Positions 9,601 to 17,273 of a stretch of DNA of 64,000 bases are shown one piece after another. The notes under the pieces were generated by a model. The model was not told the origin of the DNA. It searched no databases and saw only the letters and a program-made list of their open reading frames with translations. Where the stretch lies: the NCBI RefSeq assembly GCF_014651615.1, contig NZ_BMXF01000002.1, forward strand, positions 77,675 to 141,674. The letters run 5' to 3'. The DNA is from Persicitalea jodogahamensis (lineage in GTDB: Bacteria; Bacteroidota; Bacteroidia; Cytophagales; Spirosomataceae). Position numbers and translations under genes: made by a program. Positions within the stretch are counted from its first letter, which is position 1. Each line of letters begins with the position of its first letter.

Positions 9601-12360
9601 GAACGCGGCCGTCCACGAGCTGATGGTGGTGCCCGCCGGGGCGTTGTCGGCCACGGTGGCGCCGGTCACGTTGCTGGGGCCGGCGTTGCTGACGACGATT
9701 GTGTAGGTCGTGGTGGTACCGGGCGTGTAGGTGGCACTGCCGTCGGTCTTGGTGACGGATAAATCGGCTACAGGTACAGGTGTAGGAGTATTGGTGGATG
9801 CGTTGTTAGCCGTATTGGGATCGTTCTGGCTTCCAGTTACCGTGGCTGTATTGGCATAGCTGCCTGTGGGTTTTACCGTGGCAGTAATTTGTAAAGACGC
9901 AGTGCCCGAGTTAGCCAAGCTACCAATGGTCCATACGCCTGTGCTACTATTGTATGCACCCCCACCATTATCACTCACGTAGGTGTATCCACTGGGCAGC
10001 TGGTCATTTACACTTACACCCGTAGCTGCAGCCGGACCGTTGTTGGTAACGTTCAGAGTGAACACTACATTAGTTCCTACATTGGGAGTAGAAGTATTCG
10101 CCGACTTTACAATGCTCAGATCTGTATTGCAACTCTGGATAGTAACCGTATAGGCGGTGGTGGGACTGTAGCAGTTGTTGGTTGCATCTTCAAACGCGGC
10201 ATAGTAAGTGCCGGCACCCACACTGGCCGGATTGGCCACTTTATTAGCGGCGGTGGCAGTGGAACCCGTGTGCCAGGTCAATGTAGCCCCGGAAGGAACA
10301 TTACAAGGTACTTGCGTGGTCAGGTTTACGGTAGTGGCCGGACAGGTATTAGTCAGGCTGACTGACCCTGTACTTCTGGGAGTTACTACAGCGAAAGCCT
10401 TATTGTTGTTTGGATTTATATCGGGCAGATCGCTAGCGATACTGGCAATATTCGTATACAGGCCCGAACAGTTTACGGTGGCAGTTATGGCCAAGGTTGG
10501 CGTGGCTCCAACCGCCAGATTCCCTACGTTCCAGTTGGGGGCCGTGAAGGTACCTACAGAAGGAACTGCACTTACCAGGGTGAAACCCGAAGGCAACACA
10601 TCCGTCACCACGGTATTGGTGGCAGTAATCGGTCCCAGGTTTTGGGCTGTGACGGTAAAAGTCACCGTACCTCCTTTATTAGGAGTAGCATTATTTACGC
10701 TTTTGGTAAGCGTAAGATCAGGACATCCCAGCACTCCCGTCGCACTTACTTCCTTTTCCTGTCCCCAACCGAAGGTATTGATGGTCCTCACATTGCCATA
10801 GTCGTTGCATTGAAGGTTGTCTGTATCATTGCCACTGACCGCCGGAGCCGGAATGACCTGCCCGGGATTGCCGTTTCCATTCCAGGCATGGCCTGGAGAA
10901 ACACTTCCAACCAACGAATTGTCTAATCCAGAACCCGTTACATTATTCTGGCTGTCATTACAGGTTGTCCCGATGTTGGTCAGACCACTATCATCCCAAT
11001 AGAGCCTTGGTGATGGTAAGCTGGCTGGTGAGATTGTCGTTACCGTAAAGCCGCCTTTGTTGATCTCAGCATCATAAAGCGGAAAGTTGAATCGGCCTCT
11101 TAGGTAGGTTAGTTTTAGGTTTAGGGACACATTATTGGCAATAAATACACCCAAACCGTTTTTCCCATCCCAGGGAATTGTATTGGGCCCTGCCAATAGG
11201 TCAAAGCCTTCGAGTATCCGGTCGGCAGTTCCGGCCTGATACCCTGCGACACCGTTTAAGTCGAACAGAAGCCGGACGTCTCCATTGGCCGGCAGGGTGA
11301 ACCGAACACCATAAGGGGGCACACATCCTTCAAATATAGGCGATTGAAATGTGGGCTGGCCAGGGTCGGTAGCGACGGGATAGATGGACGCATCCGGAGG
11401 CTGGAGAAAAACCATATATCCCCCCGGAAGGGAAGGAGCGACAGCATCATTTACCGATTTTCGATCTACGTGGCGGTCGCCTGAATCGTTGACCCCATAA
11501 TTGTTAACTGCAACCGCAAATGCAATGGGCTGGAAGCCCGTAGCAAATTGCAGCCTTACAACTAGTCTATCATCAGTATAGGCGTAAAAACTAGGAGCAG
11601 CGTTGGCGCTTGCCACTATGGTGAACGTCGTTGGATCGACGGCTACAAACCCCCACTTATACGAAAAAAGCCTACCTGACTGCACAGCATAGGGCGATGT
11701 TCTGTTGGCTACCGTCAGGTCAAAAAGCGGAGAATCAATTCTTCCCGCTGAGGTGGTGATAGGCGTGGAATTGGTGGTTGATGTACCCAGCCAATACTCG
11801 ATCCAGTATTCGCCATTCACCGTCGGGTTAAATACCAGAGGCGAGTAGCCCGTCGGTACGGAGCCGTTGATGTTCGGCCCGGCTACAGCCTGAGCATAGG
11901 TATTTATTTTTCCATTTCCGGTACCCGTCCAGAGCGTAGGACCCAACGCGACTGTTCCGTCGGGATTCATAATGCGATAATAGACAGGCGTTGCCAGGTT
12001 CGCCGAACTCCCGGAGTAATCCCGCCAGTCAAATCCGAAGTACAGGCTTTCGGTGGAAAAATTCTTGATTGAAAAGTACAGTCGGTTATCTTCACTAGTA
12101 TTGAAGTAGGAACCATTGGCCAGATCGGGAGCTGAAAGCAGGGCCGAGATGGTGTTACTGGTGGGTGACGCCTGCTTGGTTCCCTCTGCCAGAGACGAAT
12201 TCGAGATGAAAAACAAGAGCAACCATACCAATCCTGCCCACCTGGTACGAACCAAATTAAGATGTACCGTGGTGGATGGATAAGTAAGACCCTTCGGTTT
12301 TTTAAGTAAACTATCCAGCATAGGGATCCGTTTGAATGTGCGATTTTTTTGGATTATCAT
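6640..12360 (-). CDS. Giant secreted DUF11 repeat protein, long N-terminal region
   Basis: 1906 residues from the ATG at 12360; a TTG one codon earlier is also possible. A hydrophobic signal segment lies around residues 42-60 ('WAGLVWLLLFFISNSSLAEG'). A unique region of about 500 residues follows, with no recognised enzyme motif. Then come a DUF11 domain, an Ig-like segment ('TLTWHTGSTATAA'), another DUF11 domain, five tandem near-identical DUF11 units (about 863-1517) and a final divergent DUF11 domain. The last 270 or so residues are the same C-terminal module as in the 2006-6592 protein, with a dockerin-like loop G-D-I-N-M-D-G. The start codon overlaps the stop of the upstream gene by one base (TGATG), indicating translational coupling. 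Likely a surface or matrix protein; role inferred from domains only. Confidence 0.84.
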   Translation of the reverse strand: MIIQKNRTFKRIPMLDSLLKKPKGLTYPSTTVHLNLVRTRWAGLVWLLLFFISNSSLAEGTKQASPTSNTISALLSAPDLANGSYFNTSEDNRLYFSIKNFSTESLYFGFDWRDYSGSSANLATPVYYRIMNPDGTVALGPTLWTGTGNGKINTYAQAVAGPNINGSVPTGYSPLVFNPTVNGEYWIEYWLGTSTTNSTPITTSAGRIDSPLFDLTVANRTSPYAVQSGRLFSYKWGFVAVDPTTFTIVASANAAPSFYAYTDDRLVVRLQFATGFQPIAFAVAVNNYGVNDSGDRHVDRKSVNDAVAPSLPGGYMVFLQPPDASIYPVATDPGQPTFQSPIFEGCVPPYGVRFTLPANGDVRLLFDLNGVAGYQAGTADRILEGFDLLAGPNTIPWDGKNGLGVFIANNVSLNLKLTYLRGRFNFPLYDAEINKGGFTVTTISPASLPSPRLYWDDSGLTNIGTTCNDSQNNVTGSGLDNSLVGSVSPGHAWNGNGNPGQVIPAPAVSGNDTDNLQCNDYGNVRTINTFGWGQEKEVSATGVLGCPDLTLTKSVNNATPNKGGTVTFTVTAQNLGPITATNTVVTDVLPSGFTLVSAVPSVGTFTAPNWNVGNLAVGATPTLAITATVNCSGLYTNIASIASDLPDINPNNNKAFAVVTPRSTGSVSLTNTCPATTVNLTTQVPCNVPSGATLTWHTGSTATAANKVANPASVGAGTYYAAFEDATNNCYSPTTAYTVTIQSCNTDLSIVKSANTSTPNVGTNVVFTLNVTNNGPAAATGVSVNDQLPSGYTYVSDNGGGAYNSSTGVWTIGSLANSGTASLQITATVKPTGSYANTATVTGSQNDPNTANNASTNTPTPVPVADLSVTKTDGSATYTPGTTTTYTIVVSNAGPSNVTGATVADNAPAGTTISSWTAAFAGGATGTASGSGNISQTVSLPSGGSVTYTVAVAVPSSRTGNLVNTATVAAPAGVIDNNQANNSATDTDAQNSVADLAITKTDGSATYTPGLPLTYTIVVSNAGPSNVIGATVADIIPVSLTGVTWSSATAGTASVVTGATGSGNALSASVSIPAGAGNTVTFTVTGTVSAAATGDLVNTATVTAPTGVTDPTPANNSATDTDAQNSVADLAVTKTDGSATYTPGTTTTYTIVVNNAGPSNVTGATVSDNAPAGTTISSWTAAFAGGATGTASGSGNISQTVSLPSGGSITYTVAVAVPSSRTGNLANTATVTAPAGVTDNNQANNSATDTDAQNSVADLAITKTDGSAAYTPGLTVTYTIVVNNAGPSNVTGATVSDNAPAGTTISSWTAAFAGGAMGTASGSGNISQTVSLPSGGSVTYTVAVAVPSSRTGNLVNTATVAAPAGVTDPTPANNSATDTDTQNSVADLAITKTDGSATYTPGLPLTYTIVVSNAGPSNVTGAAVSDAIPIVLTNVTWTSATAGTASVVSGGSGSGNNLSASVSIPAGAGNTVTFTVTGTVSAAATGNLVNTATVMAPAGVTDNNQANNSATDTDTPAPRTDLSISKTVVVQRPEIGANVTFTLVVTNNGPSVATGVSVADLLPNGYSYVSSTLPGNYNSGTGVWTIGNLANGNSATLEITATINASGAYANTAIVSGNETDPNTANNTSTASVQAQILRTRAYLQGALFGVTYSSPSVVDSLMRDNLRVPTPMIPLTSPYNYWNPTVTANTIPANVLNATGQDAIVDWVFVELRDATNPAVIVSSRSALLQRDGDIVDLDGVTPLPVRSPAGTTYYVAVRHRNHLAVMTAGAVTMTTVGTTVDFRKASTPTYRKGIQPIHQSQVDVLQGKALWAGNALRDDGVIYQGTSNDVNPIYQQVIGASGNINTLPFYILKGYYGGDINMDGKLTAQGTRNDVEYIYQNVFKNHPGNTPKADNFIIQQQLPE
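7808..9772 (-). repeat. Five tandem DUF11-coding units (402/387 bp)
   Basis: The marker gagttctgcg occurs at 8210, 8597, 8984 and 9386, with spacings of 387, 387 and 402 bp; the array edges fall near 7808 and 9772. In coding order the units read B-A-B-B-A, using the same A (134 codon) and B (129 codon) types as the array at 3171-5567. Identity between the two arrays extends to silent positions, so exchange between the two genes is likely. Confidence 0.92.
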
Positions 12361-13514
12361 CAATTGAATAGCGGTGATGACGATCCTGCCCTACAGACCG
12401 TGACTACAGCAGTTGCGGAATTATTGGCCGTATTGCTATCGGGTTGGTTTGCCGTGACGCTGGCCGAGTTGTTGTAGGTGCCGGCTGTGTTGACTATCCC
12501 CACAAGTACCATGGAGGCTGAGCCACCGGAAGCAAGACTGCCGATAGTCCAGATACCGGTAGAGCTGACGTAGGTACCCGTTGAAGGCGTCAAAGCAGCA
12601 CTGATGAAAGTATAGCCCGAAGGCAAAAGGTCATTGACTACCACGTTGGTCGCGGTAGTTCCGTTACTGGTATTGGTAATACCTACGGTAAACGTGACAG
12701 CCTGTCCCACCGTAGCCGAACTGGTACTTGCGGTTTTGGTAACAGCCAGATCCACTGCGTTGCTTGCATAAGTAACCACAATGCGGCCATCGGCGCCCAT
12801 ACCACTACTTCCACCTTGCGATCCACGGCCGCCGCCTCCACCGCCAGGCACTACGCCATCGCTCCCAGGCTGCGCAGCACTTCCACCATTTCCGCCATTG
12901 CCGGCCCCGGTTCCACCACTGCCTCCCTGGGTCAGTCCGCCATTCGCGCCATTATTTCCATTGCCGGTACTGAAAGCCGATCCGCCGCCACCGCCGCCGC
13001 CACCGACACCAGTAGTGCCGCCACGGTTTCCACCGGCTCCGCCAGCAAACCGGGTAGTACCTATGCTACCCGCCACTGTTCCACCAGCGCCTCCTGAGTT
13101 GGTACCCCCGCTTCCGCCGTCAGCCACTACCTGATTATTTCCAAAAACTGACGCCTGACCTGACTGGCCGGGGTTGCCCGTGGCTACTCCTCCGGCGCCT
13201 ACCACAACTGTAAAGGTCGTGCCTTGTGTTACGCTGAGTGTTGAACTTGCATAGGCCCCACCGCCGCCTGCTCCCCGGTTACTGGTGCCATCTCCACGGG
13301 CACCTCCTCCGCCCCCCCACGCCTGAACCGTAATGGAGTTCACGCCAATGGGGACCGTGAAAGTATAGGTACCGGCAGTGTTGAATGTTTGAGTGGCTAC
13401 CTGAGCATGTGAAAAATGAAAGATTGTCAGCAGAACAATCACAATGTTCACTGTGCTTGTCCGGATACATTTCATCAGGCCATGGGGGCGCCTATAAATG
13501 GGTATGGTTTCCAT
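12360..13514 (-). CDS. Secreted glycine-rich protein with one DUF11 domain
   Basis: 384 residues; a second in-frame ATG at residue 14 gives a more usual signal peptide ending 'FSHAQ'. Residues about 40-255 form a glycine-rich domain that starts with 'FTVPIGVNSITVQAWGGGG' and contains many G-G-x-G runs. This sequence type is known from bacterial surface proteins. Residues about 258-372 form a DUF11 domain ('AVDLAVTKTASTSSATVG', 'DLLPSGYTF'). The protein stops soon after the DUF11 domain, without the C-terminal module of the two giant neighbours, so it could be shortened. Its TGA overlaps the ATG of the 1906-residue gene by one base, so the two are probably co-translated. Function unknown; probably a surface or matrix component. 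Confidence 0.78.
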   Translation of the reverse strand: METIPIYRRPHGLMKCIRTSTVNIVIVLLTIFHFSHAQVATQTFNTAGTYTFTVPIGVNSITVQAWGGGGGARGDGTSNRGAGGGGAYASSTLSVTQGTTFTVVVGAGGVATGNPGQSGQASVFGNNQVVADGGSGGTNSGGAGGTVAGSIGTTRFAGGAGGNRGGTTGVGGGGGGGGSAFSTGNGNNGANGGLTQGGSGGTGAGNGGNGGSAAQPGSDGVVPGGGGGGRGSQGGSSGMGADGRIVVTYASNAVDLAVTKTASTSSATVGQAVTFTVGITNTSNGTTATNVVVNDLLPSGYTFISAALTPSTGTYVSSTGIWTIGSLASGGSASMVLVGIVNTAGTYNNSASVTANQPDSNTANNSATAVVTVCRAGSSSPLFN

Positions 13515-13987
13515 TCGGGATAGATAGTCTTTATCAATGTGATGGGCAGTCGATGCCGCCGCTGGACATCGTGTTAAAATTTTCTTTTACACTTCAAAAG
13601 CTTTCTTTTTTGCGCTCGTAAATTTCACTAGGGAGGGGATTGCAAAGAAGACGGCAATCTCTATGCCAATTATCCGGGTTGACTAATTGGCGACACATGA
13701 TGGTTACTTGAATGCAATTCTAAACCCGATATTTCTCCTAAGTAATTCGAATAGTCCTAAATGGCGGGGGGCTGTCGGAGCATTGTTTGGAGGCGAAGAG
13801 AGGGAAAAACAGAAGAAAAGCCTTTTATCAAAAACCAGGCCATTTTTGATAGTTTAATGTAGTTACAACATTAAATTCGGGTTTCTTCTGAAAGTATCAT
13901 GCAAACATTTGAAGTCTGATAGAATTGGTCGTCTTTTCATTTTTGGATAAGTTTACCAATAATGAAAACAAAGCAACTTTAGTAGAA
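13515..13987. promoter_or_regulatory. Divergent intergenic region with two inverted repeats
   Basis: No gene is visible in this gap between the divergent DUF11 operon and folA. Two perfect inverted repeats lie back to back. TATCAAAAA and TTTTTGATA flank eight bases (13826-13851); TTTAATGT and ACATTAAA flank seven bases (13853-13875). They sit about 110-160 bp upstream of the folA ATG and could be operator sites or transcript hairpins. No convincing Bacteroidota -7/-33 pair was identified. Confidence 0.4.
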
Positions 13988-14512
13988 ATGCAGCTAACAC
14001 TCATTGCCGCCATGAGCGAAAATCATTGCGTTGGTCAAGGTGACCATCTGCCCTGGAACCTGCCTGACGAATGGGAATACTTCAAGAAAACGACTGATGG
14101 CAAACCTTTTCTTGTGGGGCGCAAAAGCTATGAAGCCCCCGACGGGCTGTATTCGAGCTACCGCAATGTGGTCGTAAGTTCCCGTGACGACCTCGTGCTG
14201 GATCACCAGCCGGCTGAGCAAGCGCAGAGTTTAGAGGAAGCCCTGGAAATGCTGGACGACGAAGAAGAAGTTTTTGTACTGGGAGGCGTGAGTATTTTCA
14301 AGGAAATGCTGCCACTCGCGGACAAGTTATACCTGACGATCGTCCACGCCATTATTGAAGGAGATGCGTTTTTCCCAGAGATCGACTGGGCCAATTGGGA
14401 GGAGGTGTATTCCGACCGGCACGAGCCGGACGAGCGGCATGAACACGCTTTTTCGATGAAGCGTTACGTGCGTTCTGCTGGATCAGGTTCTTCTGATTCC
14501 CGCCGGTCCTAG
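13988..14512 (+). CDS. folA: Dihydrofolate reductase
   Basis: Reduces dihydrofolate to tetrahydrofolate with NADPH in the cytoplasm, supplying one-carbon cofactors. From the ATG at 13988 the product has 174 residues beginning 'MQLTLIAAMSENHCVG', the usual DHFR first strand. 'DHLPWNLPDEWEYFK' matches the substrate-binding helix; the acidic catalytic residue aligns with a Glu here, as in many DHFRs, rather than the Asp of E. coli. 'GRKSYE' and 'VFVLGGVSIFKEMLP' match the NADPH-binding loops. The open frame extends 63 bases further upstream, but the upstream residues do not fit the family, so the internal ATG is preferred. The Ser/Gly-rich C-terminal tail is extra. No thyA neighbour is present. 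Confidence 0.92.
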   Translation: MQLTLIAAMSENHCVGQGDHLPWNLPDEWEYFKKTTDGKPFLVGRKSYEAPDGLYSSYRNVVVSSRDDLVLDHQPAEQAQSLEEALEMLDDEEEVFVLGGVSIFKEMLPLADKLYLTIVHAIIEGDAFFPEIDWANWEEVYSDRHEPDERHEHAFSMKRYVRSAGSGSSDSRRS

Positions 14513-14520
14513 GTTTTGTC

Positions 14521-14549
14521 AGCAGGCAGTTTTCTTTAAACTGCCTGCT
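14521..14549. terminator. Hairpin terminator between convergent genes
   Basis: A perfect 12-bp stem (AGCAGGCAGTTT / AAACTGCCTGCT) with a 5-nt loop lies 8 bp past the folA stop and upstream of the 3' end of the convergent minus-strand gene. The stem's own T and A runs could serve either strand, but no long U-tract follows, so this is a moderate call. Confidence 0.65.
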
Positions 14550-14608
14550 GGTCTTACCTGAAAATAGTTACAAAACCAAAAGTACTTTCATTTTTTTATT
14601 TCGTAACT

Positions 14609-14965
14609 TCAATGCTGGGTCTTATAATTACCCGGGTTCGTCAGTGGGTTCAGCCGTGTGGGAGTAGGGCTGGAATTCTTGAAAAAAGACCAGCCCGGAC
14701 GCTGCTTGTACTTTGGCGTTACGGGCAGTAGGTTCGCCCGGGGCGCTATGATGGAGCGGGGTACAATGCCGACCCGGGAACTATACCGGGAGCGGCTGTA
14801 AACCTTTTGCATACTGTCAGCCTTTTTGGCTTTATGAGGATGCTTGTAGTTGTGCACTGATACGCCGGGATCAACTTTAATCTTTTGTTCATCCTGAGCA
14901 AGAGCTTCGAGGCTGCTCATCATCATCGCGATGATAGTGACGAGGAAAGAATGAATGGTACGCAT
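14609..14965 (-). CDS. Small secreted basic protein, VDPGVSVHNYKH family
   Basis: 118 residues with a signal peptide ending near 'SLEALAQ'. The mature part is basic and begins 'VDPGVSVHNYKHPHKAKKA', followed by a variable Arg/Ser/Tyr stretch, 'SSRVGIVPRSI', and a strongly conserved end 'SPTPTRLNPLTNPGNYKTQ'. A paralogue at 28782-29135 shares the start and end of the mature region almost unchanged. No known domain is recognised. I associate similar short proteins with Cytophagales genomes but know of no assigned function. It sits 20 bp downstream of a membrane four-helix protein on the same strand, so the two are probably co-transcribed. Confidence 0.72.
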   Translation of the reverse strand: MRTIHSFLVTIIAMMMSSLEALAQDEQKIKVDPGVSVHNYKHPHKAKKADSMQKVYSRSRYSSRVGIVPRSIIAPRANLLPVTPKYKQRPGWSFFKNSSPTPTRLNPLTNPGNYKTQH

Positions 14966-14985
14966 GATTGGTTTGATTTATAGAG

Positions 14986-15669
14986 TTAATTGAGATTGAA
15001 TTTTGACGGATTTCTGTCAAGAAACCGGGCACTATGGACCAGACTTTGTATGAGAATGCCGATGATAACGGCTACGGCGATCAACAATGAAGTGATGGCG
15101 GATACTCCGGCAGCATCGCGGTGTGATCCCTGGACGATTTCTTGTCCGGTCTCCGACTGAATCTGAGCCAGAACATGCAGATTCTGGATGCTCTTGCGAA
15201 AGGCCTTTATGCCTTCCCTGTTATAAAGTACGGCAGCCAATTGCCTTTTTTCATTTTCGGCTTGCTGCAGCACCCTGCGCTCCAGCCGGGTATTAGCAGC
15301 CAGGTCGGCCTTGAATTCGGCTAGTACTGCTGCCTCGTTACGGGTTAGGATAGTGTGCTCAAAATCGGCCACCAGCTTGTCGTTTTTAGTGTCGTAGTCC
15401 GAAAGCTGGATCTTTAATTCTGCAAGGGGAGTTCTTGAATATTCGCCAAAGTAGTTATCCAGTAAAATGCGCTTGGCATGAAGATTTTCACTCAGGTATA
15501 CAATGATCAGGGCCGGTTGCAGACGATCTTTGTACACAGTCGTGACAGCCTCGTCCATGTGATGCGCCCTGTTGTCCACCCGCAACGAAAAAAGCACTAC
15601 GAAAACCATCACAAGCAGCAGCAAGGCGGCCACTTTCACTTTCTGGGTAACCAACAGGGAGATTTTCAT
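14986..15669 (-). CDS. Membrane protein with periplasmic four-helix-bundle (MCP-like) domain
   Basis: 227 residues. One transmembrane helix near the N-terminus (about 12-30, 'VAALLLLVMVFVVLFSLRV') and one near the C-terminus (about 192-212) bracket a helical, charged periplasmic region rich in heptad-like Leu/Ala. This is the arrangement of the four-helix-bundle ligand domain of methyl-accepting chemoreceptors. There is no HAMP, methylation, kinase or other cytoplasmic output domain; only about 15 residues follow the second helix. It may therefore be a stand-alone sensor, a decoy or an envelope-stress protein. The gene directly precedes the small VDPGVSVHNYKH protein. Confidence 0.62.
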   Translation of the reverse strand: MKISLLVTQKVKVAALLLLVMVFVVLFSLRVDNRAHHMDEAVTTVYKDRLQPALIIVYLSENLHAKRILLDNYFGEYSRTPLAELKIQLSDYDTKNDKLVADFEHTILTRNEAAVLAEFKADLAANTRLERRVLQQAENEKRQLAAVLYNREGIKAFRKSIQNLHVLAQIQSETGQEIVQGSHRDAAGVSAITSLLIAVAVIIGILIQSLVHSARFLDRNPSKFNLN

Positions 15670-15775
15670 GATCCAGCCGCCTTTGATGAAAAAATGAACA
15701 AACTGAGCAGTAATGCTTGATAATGATATTTTATGACCGTAAATTTACAACTGTAAAAATAAAAACGCAAACTTT

Positions 15776-16753
15776 ATGACATATCTCAGCACTGAACCCC
15801 GAATAACAGGTTATTGGAAGGACATTTGCTATCCCATTGAATCGGTATGGCTGAGCGACCTGTTGCCGGACTACGATATCATCGCCACCGATCGTCAGCA
15901 ACTCGTGGTGGGCCACATTCCCGGCGGACGCAAAACGCTCTTTGGCATTCAGAGTGCTGACTACACGATCGTTCCCAACGCCGCAATTCAAGAGGTGATC
16001 GATGAACTGATATCGGAATATCAACTGGTGATCAAGCACACCATCACCGGAGAGTTCAGTATCTGCATCGTGCTGCCTGCCACCGTGCAAATCGGCGGGG
16101 AGAGCATCCATCGGAGCCTGACACTGACCAACAGCTACAACGGCAAGACTCCGTTCAGCATTCAGGGGCAGTCGCTGACTTCCCTGCTCGACCCCACCAC
16201 CCGGTTGGGTAGTAGCCTTTACCGCAACCTTTGCCAAAACGGTCTTATGGGCTGGGCCGATCCGTTTGCCGATCTGACCGAATACGAATCCTGGCTGGGG
16301 CAGTGGGCCGGGGGGCGGAGGAAGAAGCAGCCGCCGACAAGCACCGTCGCTCCGAAGCGGACCCGGCAGATACGTTCCGAAATTCGTAATATCCACCACA
16401 GCGCGCTCACTATCGAGCTCTTTCAGGAGCACCTGCGCGACCTGATTGCTGAACACCTCGCGGCCGAATACACGCTTACGACCAGAGTGTACGACCATTT
16501 TCAGAAAACAGTCCCAACCAAGGCTGACGACACTATTCTGAAAGAACTACCCATTCCGGCCCAGCTGGCCAAGCAGGCCCGCGAGCGGCTGCGGCTCGAA
16601 GAGCAGATGCTGGAAGCGAAACTTTCGTACTGGTTACTGTACAATGCGGTCAACTACGCGCTTTTCACCGCCCGGAGCAGTCTGACGTTCAATGACCGTT
16701 ACCGGCTCGACGAGCGGGTTTTTCACCAACTGGCCGCGCATTCATTCAACTGA
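15776..16753 (+). CDS. DUF932-like (phage/plasmid-related) protein
   Basis: 325 residues, no signal peptide, probably cytoplasmic. The central part ('RSLTLTNSYNGKTPFSIQGQ', then 'YRNLCQNGL') has the pattern of DUF932 proteins: a beta-rich segment reporting 'T-N-S-Y-D/N-G' followed by an 'R-x-x-C-x-N-G' helix. The C-terminal third is helical and charged. DUF932 proteins are usually carried by phages and plasmids and their biochemical role is unknown. No integrase, tail or replication genes are nearby, so this copy looks domesticated or isolated. It is divergent from the four-helix membrane protein. The 106-bp gap between them contains the palindrome GTAAATTTAC (15739-15748). Confidence 0.55.
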   Translation: MTYLSTEPRITGYWKDICYPIESVWLSDLLPDYDIIATDRQQLVVGHIPGGRKTLFGIQSADYTIVPNAAIQEVIDELISEYQLVIKHTITGEFSICIVLPATVQIGGESIHRSLTLTNSYNGKTPFSIQGQSLTSLLDPTTRLGSSLYRNLCQNGLMGWADPFADLTEYESWLGQWAGGRRKKQPPTSTVAPKRTRQIRSEIRNIHHSALTIELFQEHLRDLIAEHLAAEYTLTTRVYDHFQKTVPTKADDTILKELPIPAQLAKQARERLRLEEQMLEAKLSYWLLYNAVNYALFTARSSLTFNDRYRLDERVFHQLAAHSFN

Positions 16754-16814
16754 GCGCTTGGTTTTTGGACTACGGAAGGTTTTGAAAGTATGTACCACCA
16801 ATAATAAAAATGTC

Positions 16815-17180
16815 ATGAATTCACCTGACTTATTAATTGGCCTGGGTAGTGTCATCTATGCCCTATCAATGGTCGATGGCGAACTCCAGAAAGAAGAAGT
16901 AGAGGTTGTCCGTGAAATCCTGACGGAGGAAACACACGGCGACCTGGCTGTCTGCGGTTTTTTCCTGCGGAATAACTTTGGGTATAGTTCCACTGAAGCC
17001 TATGAGGCGGGAATACGGCGCATGGCAGGCGAAGGGATTGAGATCAACCGGGAGACCCGGAAACGGTTCGTCAATATTCTGCTGCGGGTGGCACGGGCAC
17101 ACGAGGGCGCTTCGCGGGCCGAGTGGGAGTTTATCCGCAGGTTCTGGCGCGAGCTTTTATCGATGAAAGCAAGGGAATAA
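16815..17180 (+). CDS. TerB-like helical protein
   Basis: 121 residues from the ATG at 16815; the open frame extends upstream into the previous gene, but the family-like start is 'MNSPDLLIGLGSVIYALSMVDG'. The pattern 'A-x-x-x-D-G-x-x-x-x-E' followed by helices resembles the TerB/DjlA N-terminal fold, a small acidic helical domain that in some proteins binds metal. It is probably cytoplasmic. It follows the DUF932-like gene by about 60 bp and precedes the YitT-like gene. TerB-like proteins are linked to tellurite or stress responses in some bacteria, but no other ter genes are here, so no specific role is claimed. Confidence 0.6.
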   Translation: MNSPDLLIGLGSVIYALSMVDGELQKEEVEVVREILTEETHGDLAVCGFFLRNNFGYSSTEAYEAGIRRMAGEGIEINRETRKRFVNILLRVARAHEGASRAEWEFIRRFWRELLSMKARE

Positions 17181-17273
17181 CAAGTTGCGGGGCCAACTGT
17201 GAACCTACCGGGTAGTGACTCTGTTCAAATTGAGGTCAGCGCTCGGCGGCCCCAAATCCCTTCTATCAAAGAA

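Noticed and set aside
3171-9772. A CRISPR array as the explanation of the repeats
   Set aside because: The units are about 400 bp, fully coding and contiguous, with no short repeat/unique spacer alternation and no cas genes.
15776-16753. A prophage around the DUF932-like gene
   Set aside because: No integrase, capsid, tail, lysis or replication genes are present on either side.
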